DNA of 64,000 nucleotides from positions 118,310,991 through 118,374,990 of the forward strand of contig NC_133166.1 of assembly GCF_040802235.1 (NCBI RefSeq). The letters run 5' to 3'. Shown piece after piece: positions 1 through 12,959 of the stretch. Origin of the DNA: Manis javanica (Eukaryota; Chordata; Mammalia; Pholidota; Manidae). Both the position numbers and the translations under genes were made by a program. Position 1 is the first letter of the stretch. Each line of letters starts with the position of its first letter. Under the pieces are notes generated by a model. That model was not told where the DNA came from. It worked only from the letters and a program-made list of their open reading frames with translations, and did not search any database.

Positions 1-279
1 ATTAGAAAATTTGTTTCAAGGACAGAAAACAAGTCTACCCCTGAATCTGGGGAGAGAGGCTGTTCTAATCACAGCCGATAAATCGCAGAAGTTGGAGGGG
101 AAGAAATAGGCCCCCCAGAGGAAAATCTGCATCTAGTATCCAGAAGGGGGATGGATGTGGGAAGGCAGGTGTGGCTCTTGGAGAAATCACTAATTCCAGA
201 AAATGCAGAATGTCTGGACTGCTGCCACTACCACCACACACCACCCCACAAGATCGAAAGGACATCGGGACAGGGGAGC

Positions 280-350
280 AAGTAGGAAAAAAATTAGAGC
301 TACATTCAAGCTCTACTACAAAGCTACAGTAATCAAGACAATTTGCTCTA
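280..350 (+). mobile_element. L1 ORF2 3' fragment
   Basis: The stretch around 305-350 matches, with a few changes, the sense L1 ORF2 segment at 31930-31970 in this same window (tyrosine-rich block followed by the 'aatcaa-acaatttgg' run). It is only about 70 bases, with no 3' tail and no visible target-site duplication, so it is a broken old copy. Confidence 0.6.
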
Positions 351-1109
351 GTTGGGAAGTAGGTCATCTTAAGCACCTGATGCATGATCAGCTCCAGCCC
401 CAGGGACCTAAAGGGTCTTTTGGGAGAGTTTACCTGATTCTCAGACCCCACAGGGGAATGAAAGGCTGTGAGCCCTTGGGGGAGGCCTTACGCACAGTTT
501 CCAACCCTGGTGCGTCCACCTGTGGCCAAGCAGAGGCCTCCAGGCCCACAGGGAGCATTGCAGGTCTGAGGAGCCAGCCTCGGTTCCCATTAATGGCATG
601 TTCTAGAAGTACCCTCAGGTCTCAGCAGCGGGCCTGACTCAAAGATGCTGCTGAATTGCCAAGGGTCTCCAGGCCTCCCAGTCATGTCATCTCCTTGGTG
701 CCGGCCATGAGCACCAAGCTCAGGAGATAACCGAAGGCCAAGTTCACCATCTGAACCTTGCCATGAGGTCCCTGTGGTTCTGAAAAACCACAGAACTCCC
801 ACCAACCAAACAGGACTCCTGTGTAATCGGCCTGTTAATTGTGATAATCACTCTTTGCTGCTGGTGGGAATCACAGCAACTACTTTGAAAGTGCCATCTG
901 CCAACCTGGGTGCCTGGATGCTGGCTCACCTTTGCCTGGGGCTCTGGGCTGCAGGAACTGCTCTCCACCTATAAAGATATTATAGTCTCCAAGCAACTGG
1001 AATCTCAAGGACTTTCTCCCTCCACGCCTAGTGGCCAAGGGTCATGTACTAGCAGCTGTGCTGACTTTCGTTATCATAATGGATGCATCAGGGCCCCAGA
1101 TCTGGAAAA

Positions 1110-1205
1110 TCACCCCACAATTAGACTCCAGGGTCTTACCAGCTGTGGGACCTTGGGCAAGGTGGTCACTGAACCTCTCTGACCTTCTGTTTCCTCCTCT
1201 GCTTA
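1110..1205 (+). repeat. MIR-like SINE relic
   Basis: It contains the diverged MIR core order 'agctgtgggaccttgggcaa' followed by 'aacctctctgac' and 'tttcctcctctg'. That is the sense orientation of the ancient tRNA-derived MIR family. Called from consensus memory, not from a search. Confidence 0.5.
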
Positions 1206-4200
1206 CAGCCAGGCTACCTGCCCTACCTCGTCCTCAGAGGTGGTGTCAGTGTCAGCCACAGTAAGGTGTCAGCTTACTTTGTGTGATCTCTCTGGCACGT
1301 CATGTCCATGGCATGATGGTGACTCCAAGCATGCTCTGGTCCCATCATCAGGGAGCACGTGGCACATTTCCTAGTAGAGAGAATCCATCCTTCAACATTT
1401 CCTCCCTGGCCCCCTGTGACCTCTTGCGAATGCCTCCAGTTGAGGAAACACTGTGACCACAGAGGCAGGCAAAGGGAGCCTGTCCTCAGAGCAGAAACCT
1501 GTGACCATGGCGTCACTGTCCCATGGCCCAACTGGTCAGACCCCCATGCCATGCAGTGTTCTCAGGCCTCTGCCGGGGAATAATCTTCAGACCCGAGGAG
1601 TGGTCACCTGCATCTTCCATGAGCAAGGTAGAAGGTGCTGGTTTTACTAAAGTAAAGACAGCAAAGCAAACCTTGGAGGCAAGCTCCTCAATAACTGGAA
1701 ATGTAAGAGCTGGGCTCTGAGATGAAATCCAACACAGGGCTCTCAGGAGGCAGTGAGACTGGCTCTTCCCTGGGTACTGAGGGGGGACAGGCGAGGCATG
1801 GCCAAGAGAAATGGGGCCAGGGGCTCCCCTTCTAGCACCGGAGGCAGGGGCACAACAGGTCCCTGCAGTACAGGGGTGGCAGTGGGGGAATGTTCAGAGC
1901 TGGAGGCACCGAGCAGGCAGGTTCTCAAGTGGCCATGGAGTTAGGAAAAGCCTCAGAGGATATGTGAGCTGGGAGTTGAAGGTTGGGCCCGTTTTTCAGG
2001 CAGAGAAGTCAGGGAGGGCATTCGGGCAAAGGGGCCAGTTGTGCCAGGTCCTGACATGGGGGGACAGAGCTGCTGGGCTGCGGGGAGTGCCTGGAGAGGA
2101 GCTCCGGGAGGAGTGGCAGGCCATGGGCCGCACAGAGGACTTACACTTCTACCCCTGGAGCAGTGGAGAGGCCTTGGGGAGGTTTTTTGGGGGTGGGGGT
2201 CAGAGCTTAAGTGCTTCCCTTTGCATTTCATAGAGCTGGGAAGGGCAGAAAAGAGCAAAGCTGGAGCGGGGTCAGGCTGCAGGTGGCAATGCAGGCAGGA
2301 AATGAGGGGCCAGGACACCTGGAGCAGCCACTGGCTGACCGGGGTCACTTCCACGCTGACCATGAGGTCTTTTGGTCCTGACCCCTCTCAAAGGACACTC
2401 AGGACTCCCCCCTGCTGACCAGCCACACAAGCTAGCTTGCCCAGACTGCACCTAAGGAACGTCACCAGTGGCAGGAAAGTCCCCTGGCTGCTCACTCCAG
2501 ATGCCCCATTCTCCTGCCTCCCAGCCCGGTCAGCCCCAGGCTGCCCTTCAGCTTCCTCCTCCCCTCTGCCCCAGGCTGAGACTCCTAATGAGCGTCTTTG
2601 TCCTGTCCCCCACCTCCCCTCCCCACACGAGAGGCTAGGATTCCGCACCCCACCCCCGACTCTGCGCAGCCTGTAACTGCAGCTTCCCCAGTTCCTCAGG
2701 GGGCACCCACAGGCAGAGTGTACCGGCACAGCCTCCCCCAGGTGTTGGCCAAGTATGTGTGCACCGTGAAGGCCAAGGCAGACCCAAGACTCCATTTCCA
2801 CCAGGAGCCGCCCAGCCCCTGGCTGCCTGGCCCTGCCAAAGTGAGCACGCCACCCTTCTCTTTCCTTCTTTCTGAGGCTGCTGGCTGTTGCTCCCCCCTG
2901 CCACCTTTGCTGAGCTGGACCTCTCCTGGTTCAGCCGCGGTGGGCACAGCTGAGCCTGGATCGGGTGACGTGGGCGGGCAGTGTGGCTAGGTATCAGGTC
3001 ACAGGGTGCAACATTAATCCAGGCACCTAGAGTCAGGGTGGGGGGAGGAGGCGACAGGGTAGCATGGGGGAGAACTGCTCCAGATACTCTAAATACATAC
3101 AGGTCCAAGGTACAGAGAGACCAGGTGATCTCTTCAAAGCATCTAGAATGTGGGAAGATACCCAGGGGATCATTTGGAAGGACACAGCAAGAGACCATCA
3201 AAGGCAAGATCCTTGACCTCCAGGGCCCTACAGTCCCAAGATAGAAAACAGATATTCCACTGAGTTTGGTCATTCCAGAGGAGAGCTCTAGGGCGGCAAA
3301 CCGCTGGAACTGGAAGCCCCCCAGGCCATGCTAGGGTCTGGGAATACAGCACAAGACGGAGCTCCATGTCCAACGGGAAGACGGACAAGCAAACACCAGC
3401 CAGGGCCCAAGGGATAGGGGCTCTGGAGAGGTGAGCACGCTGGGCTCTCCCGGTGGGAACTCCCACAGAGGCCGCAAGACCTGAGTTGCCCTCAAGCAGG
3501 CCTGCCAGTCTCAGTTCTCCTCTTACACCCAAGATGGTGGCTCTTGACTTCAACCTCTGGAGCAGGGGGATCCTGAGTACCCAGACTTTGAGTCTACATT
3601 GCCTCATGGGTTTTTAAGAAATGGCTTTAGGACAAGTTCTCTGAATCATGGTTGCATTATCCAGAAATATCTGTGACTCTGATTCAGCATTGCTTTTTCC
3701 AATTTCTAGATTGCTGAACTCTAATTTCTGGTACATGTCACTTTATTTAACTTCAGGGGGAATCCCAGATATTTAAAATATCAGCTATTCACTTAAAACA
3801 TCACTCAACCATTCTTTCCCAATCCATGTGTTTCCAACCCTGGGATTTTTCTTCACTGTGATCAGCTTTTCATACACACGGTCCAAAAACAAACTCACTG
3901 TTTTTAACGAGCACACCTTATGCCCTCATGGGTCTGATCCTACATTTCCAGCGTGTGTTTTTGCCAACAACATGGCCTTGGGCAAACCTGGGCCGACCCT
4001 TTACCTGTAGCTGTGAAACAAGCTGATTTGGAGACCCTAAAATCCTTCCCAAGTCTTATCATTCTGAGGGGCTCTGAATTTGCAGCTGTGGAATCCTACA
4101 TTGTAACCCCACAGCAACAATCCCTAGAAGGGAAGAAGGGCACCAACATCTGCTGAGAACTCCCTCTGAGGTGGGAAGGCACTGAGGAAGAATTAGATAG

Positions 4201-4374
4201 GAAAAGTGACACCCCGCTTTCCAGGAAGAATACAGTCTGAGGCCTGGCTGGGAGACCTCTGTTCCGGGTCCAGCCTGTATGGCCAGCCACACTAGGGAGT
4301 GGGGGGCTGTTCTTTCCCTCTCCCCATAGTGAAACCATAGCCCTCTCAGCCTTCTCACCTTCTTCTTCCCAGAG

Positions 4375-4433
4375 TGACAAAGCACTTTTGGAGCCCAAGC
4401 CCCAAGCCCTTGTGACACCAGAGTGCTGAGTCA
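4375..4433 (+). promoter_or_regulatory. FTH1: Candidate FTH1 far-upstream antioxidant response element
   Basis: Two antioxidant-response/AP1-like cores lie 50 bases apart in opposite orientation: TGACAAAGC at 4375-4383 (matches TGACnnnGC) and GCTGAGTCA at 4425-4433 (the reverse complement is TGACTCAGC, also TGACnnnGC). They sit about 4.0 kb upstream of the FTH1 start. Mammalian FTH1 is known to have a bidirectional ARE about 4.1-4.5 kb upstream (mouse and human), bound by NRF2/JunD and used for oxidative-stress induction. Position, spacing and the mirrored arrangement all agree. That this copy works is inference. Confidence 0.8.
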
Positions 4434-4749
4434 CGGTGGGGCAGCAGATCTCAGCCACAACCCACACTCTGCCCGCTACAGCTCTGGCGTGAACCAGTGT
4501 CCTGCAGAAACAACCCTCCCAGCTTTGCTCCTGCCTGCAGCCCCTCCCCCTGTCCCAGCCCTGGGAGGTGGCTGTCCCTGGAGGCCAGCCAAACTCCTCC
4601 TAGAAGTCACAAGGAGCTGGGGATCGAGGGGAGGGAGGCTGAACCCTGTCAACAAATGTCCGAAGACCAGGCCACGGTTTCAGAAAAATCTAGAGGGTTG
4701 GAGATGGCAGTTCTGACACCCTGGGCTCCCAGAAGGTGGGGAATGGCCC

Positions 4750-4754
<5 letters not shown>

Positions 4755-4782
<28 letters not shown>
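4755..4782 (+). repeat. (CA)n microsatellite
   Basis: An uninterrupted CA dinucleotide run of about 14 units. No gene is nearby. Confidence 0.95.
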
Positions 4783-5579
4783 AGCACAAGATGTATCTTT
4801 CATTCTTCCCAGCCACCTCCCCCAGTGACCTTCTACAGCCCAGACTGCCCCTCAGTTTTGCAGTGATGGGGTCACCGCAGCTGACCAAGCACTGAACGAA
4901 TACTTGGTCAGGAAACCTACTTTCTGCAACAGACCCACTCCCCTCAGGTGGGTCCAACTTCATGCTGGCTCTGTGCACCAAATGTCCGGAGGCCCTGAAA
5001 CTTGGCACTGCCAGACAAAAGCGAGCTGATTTTCCTTGCCAAACGCATTTCCTCCTGGGCTCCCATCCTCAGGAAATGGCATCCAAACCCAGCTGCCCGG
5101 GCCGGAAAGCTGGGGATCTTTCTTTCCCACCTGCCACCCTTTGTCTCCACCCCCGGTGTTAGCCATTCAGCCACCTCATCCCTTCTGCTCTGTCCTCTCC
5201 AGCTCTCTCCAATCTGCTGTCTCCTCCATTCACTGAGAACTAGGGCTCTTGCCTCCCGACTGGTACCCAACCCAGTTACCTGGCTTTAATACATCCTCTG
5301 TATTCAATCATTCATCCATCTGTTCATTCAATAAATACTGAGCACCAAGTAATAAGCATCTTGCAAAATGCTGGAGAATTGTAGGATAAAGACAGAAGCA
5401 ACATCTGTCCTCCAGTTTATGATACACAGTAGCAGGGAAGCCAACCAGAAAGTCATTTATATTTATGTAATATGTATCTAGACATATGAATATATATTAT
5501 ATAGGAGCATTATTAATCTTCACTATTGAAAGAGCTACAAATGTCAACTCAATTGGTCATTTGTATTTGAGCTTTACGG

Positions 5580-5850
5580 TGTCTTTATGGTGTTGTATGA
5601 TTCCATTTATATGAAAACCTACAACATGCAAAGTTAATACTGAAAAACATTTTGAGAGTGGTTGTCTTGTGGGGGAGGGTTCAGGGGAAATGTACTGGAA
5701 AGGGATACAAAGGAACTTTCTGGGGTAATGGAAATGTTCTGTACCTTGTTTCAGCTGTATTCGAGTATCAAACTCATTTAATTAAACACCTAAGAATCTG
5801 TGCATTTCATTGTATGCTAATTAACCTTAACTTTAAGAAATTAAATCACT
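5580..5850 (+). mobile_element. Old L1 (L1M-type) 3' end
   Basis: It has the typical L1M 3'-UTR order: a 'gggaaatgtactggaaaggg' block, 'aactttctggggtaatggaa' + 'atgttctgtaccttg', 'cacctaagaatctgtgcattt', then a degraded A-rich tail. It is truncated and non-coding. Confidence 0.6.
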
Positions 5851-6689
5851 CATTTTTGCAAAAAAACCAAAACAATTCTGTTGGCCTTTTTACCTACTTG
5901 ACTCCAGTCAGCTTCACATTCCAAAAACTATACCGTTTTTTCCTAGATATGCCTCTCAAATACTTAACTATCTGTATCTTGAGTTTATGAAGCTGTTGTG
6001 ACACCAGACCCTTTGTTCTTTTACCAAGTGCTTTTGTCCAACTGAAGTGACTCACTAGCAACTACCTTAGTCCACCCATACATTTTAACAAACTCTGACA
6101 AACATGCCCTGACCCGGTCATTGTCCTGAAGATCCATCTTGATCGATCTTTGTTATTCAAAGCATTTCTCAATTTTATTTTTATTGGTTGAAAAAGGCAA
6201 ACAGTTCTAGCTTCAACACTCCAAGGGTTCTCTATTTTCCTCTTCATTCCCACTGGCAGATTCTGTTCTAAATTCATCCCTTTCTTGTCATCGAAGGTAT
6301 AGCGGATCACCAAGGTACTCTAGAAACATTGTTTTGCAATCTTGTTACATTTGGGAGCTCTTTCAGGAATTGGGAGTGTCGCTTATTTTCTCTTTGGCAG
6401 GTTCTCTCTTCTCTCAAGACTTTGGCATTTTTCTTTGGCGTAATTCTATGGTTGGTCCTTACTTCCTCCACCATCATCTTCCTGGAGGGCAAGGCACCCT
6501 TCCAGCTCCGGCACAGCCCAAGTCTCCTGCTCTCTGGTCACCACCTTGGCTGCCCAGCTTTTCATTTTTTAGTAGTCAAATCTGCCAACTGTTCTATGGT
6601 TTTTGACAGCTTCAGAAGAACACGCTACCCCAAAATTCTACAAGATAACCTATATATTCTTCTAGTAACTTCATAGGTTTTTTTTTTAA

Positions 6690-7240
6690 GCTGTGCATCT
6701 TTATCCACCTGGAACGTATTTTGAAATACAGAGTAAATCAGTTTTTTACATGACTATCAATTGTTTCAACATTTTTAAAAATCCATTCTCTCTCCCCTAG
6801 TTTGAAATTCCACTTTAGCATCTACCAGATTCCCATAGGTATGTGCATAGGGCTGTTGCACTCTGCTCGTTCCTTCCTGTGCCAGTAACAACTGCTCATA
6901 GTACTTTTTTTTTATATCAGGGAGGGCAAATCTACCCTCATAACCCTTTTTTTCCCCCCCTCTCAAATGCTTATCAGGTATTCTACACACTTAACTCTTC
7001 CAAAGGAACTTTATAATCACTTTGTCAAGTTCCAAAAACTTGCTGAGTTTTACAGAAATTGCACTGAATAGATAAATTTATTTGGGGAGACTGCTGCCAT
7101 CTTTACAGAACTGAGGTTGGCCATCTAGAAACATGGTGTCAATTCATTTATGCAAGTTTTCTTTTCTGTCCAGCAATAAAGTTATAGTTTTTATACATGT
7201 ATTGCCAACTTTATCCTGAGGTCCTTTTATTAAAGAAAAT
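6690..7240 (-). mobile_element. Old L1 ORF2 relic, antisense
   Basis: On the plus strand the segment reads like the reverse complement of the C-terminal L1 ORF2 and its flank: 'gaatagataaatttatttgg' + 'ggagactgctgccatcttta', then 'agcaataaagttatagtttt'. Its frames are broken. Confidence 0.5.
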
Positions 7241-8320
7241 AGATAGGTGGCCCACCTCTGTGTGGAAGGCCTTGGCTAAGACAGTGAACCTAGAAGCCAA
7301 CAGACTGGGGGACAGAAGCTCAGGCCTAACTCCAGTTCTGCCATCCCTGAATTCACACCCACCCTGTGCTCGGGACCTGCCCCTCCAGGGTCCCTTGCAC
7401 CTGGAATGCTTGTCAGGCATTCAGCCCCATCAGCTGTTCTCCAAGGGCAACCCCAGAGGGTGGTCTGTATAGAGCCTCCTCAGCCTGAGGCTCCTGTGAC
7501 TGGGCCAATAACAAAGGTCACTTCAAAATGGCGTTAATGACCGGTCTTCCAGATCCAAATGGCTTTTCCTTTCTTTCCTAACCCCAATCTAAATTTTAAG
7601 CCGCACGGGTTCTTTCTTTCCTCAGAAGCCCAGGTGGCTCACCCCCAGGACTCCCTCAAGGAAGGCGGTCTCCTCCCAACCTTTGTTGCATAAACCCGCA
7701 CAAGGAGCCATATTTGCTTTTAGCAAGAGGCGGACAGGGTTGGCGGAGTCGAAGGAGCGGGGCCAACCCCAGCCGGCCGCGACCCCACTCCGCACCCTTT
7801 TGCCCCTTAGTAGACTCGGAGCAAGGGAAGGCGAGCCCCTTCCCAGCCCCGCCTCTGACTCACTTGCCTCCCGTGGCCCCGTGTCCACCTTCCCGTTTCC
7901 CCATTTACATTACGGCGCAATCACTTCGGGATGTGGCGGCTGCCGCTCTACAGCTCTGATTGCTAACGGGCCCTTGCCCAAGAGTCTCGGGGTGCTGGTT
8001 CAGACCTCAGCCCGCCCTGAAGCCCCCGGGGCCAGAGACGCTTTCCCGTCTCTTTCGAGACCAGGACGCCTCTGAAGCCGGGGTCCGAGTTGGGCTTACC
8101 GTCCCTCCCCGGGTGGTCCCTCCAACCCCACCAAACGCGCCCCAGAGCGCTCGGAGCCCTCCGCGGCCCCAAAGCCCCCAAAGGCCTCCCGGCCTCGCGG
8201 GCAGCACTGTCCATCATTCCCCCCCCCCCCCCGCCCACCTCCCGCCCCTACTGGGGAGCGGCCGCGGGCCCACCGGAAGGGGCGGTGCTCCGCGCCAAGG
8301 CGGGCGGGGGGGGCGGTGTG

Positions 8321-8357
8321 ATTGGCCAGGAGGCCTGACGCCCGCTCCGGCTATAAG
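8321..8357 (+). promoter_or_regulatory. FTH1: FTH1 core promoter: inverted CCAAT and TATA box
   Basis: The sequence gattggccagg supplies an inverted CCAAT box at 8321-8325, and ctataagagcc supplies a TATA-type box at 8352-8357. Transcription would start about 25-30 bases downstream, near 8382. That leaves a 5' UTR of about 195 bases containing the IRE close to the cap, as translational control requires. Confidence 0.85.
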
Positions 8358-8404
8358 AGCCCGCGGCGGCCGCCTGCGCCACAGTCTTCGTCGAGAGTCG
8401 CCGC

Positions 8405-8438
8405 GGTTTCCTGCTTCAACAGTGCTTGGACGGAACCC
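8405..8438 (+). promoter_or_regulatory. FTH1: Iron-responsive element (IRE) in FTH1 5' UTR
   Basis: The RNA folds as an upper stem TTCAA/TTGGA around the six-base loop CAGTGC (8420-8425), with the internal-loop TGC and bulge C 5' of it and a lower stem GGTTTC/GGAACC. This is the canonical ferritin IRE, bound by IRP1/IRP2 when iron is low to block ribosome loading. It lies about 25 bases from the predicted cap site, as in other ferritin H mRNAs. Confidence 0.97.
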
Positions 8439-8513
8439 GGCGCTCGTCCCCCACCCCGGCCGGCTGCCCAGAGCCAGCCCAGCCCTCCGCCACCTCCTCA
8501 CAGAGCCCTCTGA

Positions 8514-10902
<2,389 letters not shown>

Positions 10903-11038
10903 GCCTTAGTCTGGCTTCCCAGAGCCACAGGGTGACTTCCCTGGTTCCCAAGGCAGTGCCTGCATGCTGGGATTACCTGTACCTTTTCTATAAATTTTAC
11001 CAAAACATCTAAGTCCTTTAATTTGTACCATTCCTTCA

Positions 11039-11044
11039 AATAAA
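11039..11044 (+). terminator. FTH1: FTH1 polyadenylation signal
   Basis: AATAAA lies 137 bases after the stop codon, followed about 15-20 bases later by a GT-rich stretch (ggttgtctttg). The short 3' UTR matches that of other FTH1 mRNAs. Confidence 0.93.
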
Positions 11045-11060
11045 GAAATTTGGTACCCAG

Positions 11061-12349
11061 TGGTTGTCTTTGATTTCTTGGGATGGGCTAGAACTGTATC
11101 TGGCCGTCTTCACTGAGTCAGTTACATCAAAATAAAACATCTAAGGAGAATTCCTATTAAACTCCTGAGTTTGGGAAAGATACCAAACATGGGTTATGGA
11201 ATTCAGACAGGACTTAAGGACTCCTGATTCTGAACTTGGTGTTTCGAATTACATGTTTCTAGTTCATTCTAGCCTTCACAGTCTTTATGTACAAAAGACA
11301 TTGAATTGAAACTATTTTCATTATCCATTAAACTAACCATTTAATCCAGGCTGCCACAGAAAACCCATTAAGAGTGGACAGCTACGTGGCTATGAACCAG
11401 CATGACTGGATCAGTGTCCTGCCTGTGTACATGCAGGTAAGACCAGGTCAGTGACATGTCCCTCTTGGGAAACAGGCTGGAAGTGTACTTCATCCCTACT
11501 GAGGATTTTGAGAAAGTTACTGTGAGTGACGGCAAAGGCTGAGACAGTATTAAAAACCAGCAAGTACTGGAAGACTACAGAGCTCTGAGTGCCTAGTCCT
11601 CGGCACAAGACAGACTAGCCCTTGTAAGTTTTCAATCGCAAAGTTGTACTGACTGAAGTAACTGCCTGAAAATATAGAAACAGGAAGTTACACTTCCCAC
11701 AAGATGGGGTTGTGGTGGGGTGGGTCTCATCGGTGAGTTACCATGAAATCTGGAATAAAGGGAAACGTCTGGTGGTTTCATGACAGCTTTGGACTGACCC
11801 CAAGGAAGCAGGAAGAGCACATTGAAGTGAGGTTCCCAAAGCAGTGAAATACCACAAAGGACCTGGACACCCTCCTGGTGCCATCTGCCAATTCCCAGGG
11901 GTGTTTCAGGACCCCGGTGAGTATATGGGGGAGCGTTCACATGCTAAGCCTTGGTGGTGAGGTTGAGTTCTGCCCTGTGGTTTTGGGTCGGCTGCCTGTG
12001 CTGAGAGCTGGGCCTGGGGATACCATCTGTCCGCCATCTTAGGTCTCGCCTGCCAGTCCTTTGCCCAGCATTGGTCCTGTCAGGGCCACCTCATCTTCCC
12101 TGGGTCCCAGGGAAGTCGTCCTGGGGATGTCGGGCTCTTGGGTGAAGAGTGAACATCCCCAACACTTCCCTAGGACTCCTGCTTAGGCAGCGAGGTGTGT
12201 GCCCCAAGCCAGCACTGGGTGTAGATCCAGCGTGTTCTGGCAGCGACGGGACCTTTGGGAACTCATGTAGGAATGGTAGGCTCAGAGCAAGGGAAGTGGT
12301 GGGTGCCGCCCATGGGGGGAACCTGGTGACCCTGGTTTGGGTGGAAGAC
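11061..12349. other. FTH1/BEST1 convergent spacer
   Basis: Apart from the inverted exon-6-like segment at about 11370-11510, the sequence is unique. I could not find a convincing relic of the short last coding exon of BEST1 or its 3' UTR, although they should lie here. Open frames are short. Confidence 0.6.
11370..11510 (+). pseudogene. Inverted BEST1 exon-6-like fragment
   Basis: The plus strand here resembles BEST1 exon 6 and the start of intron 6, which lie on the minus strand at 17075-16940. Collinear shared blocks are GTGGACAG (11374-11381), ACTGGATCAGTGTCC (11405-11419), GTGTACATGCA (11425-11435), a GT donor (GTAAGA against GTGAGG), and TTGGGAAAC about 30 bases into the intron. About 10 extra bases precede the Trp codon. 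It looks like an inverted genomic duplicate rather than a retrocopy, because intron sequence is included. I found no neighbouring exon duplicated. The alignment was done by eye. Confidence 0.6.
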
Positions 12350-12959
12350 TTGCTTTCCAAGGCCCAATAAGGATCTACAAGAGCTTTGAGTATAGTGCGT
12401 ATGCTGATGATCAGTTGTTCCAAATGTGGTTCTCTAAGATGTTCAGGGGCCTCTGGCATGTCCATCAGGTTAAACGAGTTTTCTTCATGTGACCCAATTC
12501 TGGGTGCTCCGCTGAGGCCCCAGCACTGTGGGAGCAATTCAGACTTCGAGTCCCAGGAGCCACAGGTGGTATAGGCTTTGGCCTTTGACAGTGCCATCCC
12601 TGCCTGAGGCTCTGCCTGGACCTCCGGGTGGGAAGACCACAGGGTGGGGCTGAGGGGTGGCTGGGGCACCGGTAGCCTGACCTCCCACACAATGCAGCGG
12701 ACTTGAAGGCATCCTCCTCCGTAAGCTCCCAGGCCTTGCTGTCTTCCTGGTCCCAAGGCTTGTGTCCGGTTCCCCCAAGGTTCTTGGGCTTGCCCTCGTG
12801 GAGAAGGGACTTCTTTCTTGGGCCGCTGGTTTGCTCTTCGAGTTTGTCCTGAGGGGATGGTGGCCATGGGACTGCAGCCCTAGGAAGCGGCCACAGATGC
12901 CCGTGTGACTCCTCCTCCTGCTCCTCCTGATTTGGCTGAAACATCTGTTCTTGTGCCGA
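12350..12959 (-). pseudogene. BEST1: BEST1 exon 10 relic, multiple frameshifts
   Basis: The family tail appears in three frames: FQPNQEEQEEE, then GRFLGLQSHGHHPLRTNS (shifted +1), then SLLHEGKPKN and QEDSKAWEL back in the first frame, and finally NLMDMPEAPE and DPYWALESK in another. The relic is about 610 bases against about 639. The acceptor tttccag at 12960-12961 remains. Confidence 0.88.

Larger units (their letters stand above)
1..4374. other. Intergenic DNA upstream of FTH1
   Basis: I see no gene here. The open frames are short, lack splice context and resemble no family I know. Positions 280-350 hold a fragment of L1 ORF2 3' sequence, with the same 'actacaaagctacagtaatcaa' type block as the larger L1 near 31.9 kb. 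Positions 1110-1205 look like an old MIR. Positions 3640-3830 are AT-richer unique sequence that I cannot classify. Confidence 0.7.
4783..7689. other. Intergenic DNA, mostly old LINE sequence
   Basis: Positions 5300-5345 carry an L2-like end in reverse orientation ('attcattcaataaatactgagcacc' type). Positions 5580-5850 and 6690-7240 are L1 relics, listed separately. Positions 5860-6680 are AT-rich with no feature I can name. Positions 7250-7690 are unique and become GC-rich towards the FTH1 CpG island. Confidence 0.6.

Noticed and set aside
2635..3273. 212-codon minus-strand frame upstream of FTH1
   Set aside because: Low-complexity Gly/Ser/Pro/Leu composition, no family resemblance and a competing frame on the other strand.
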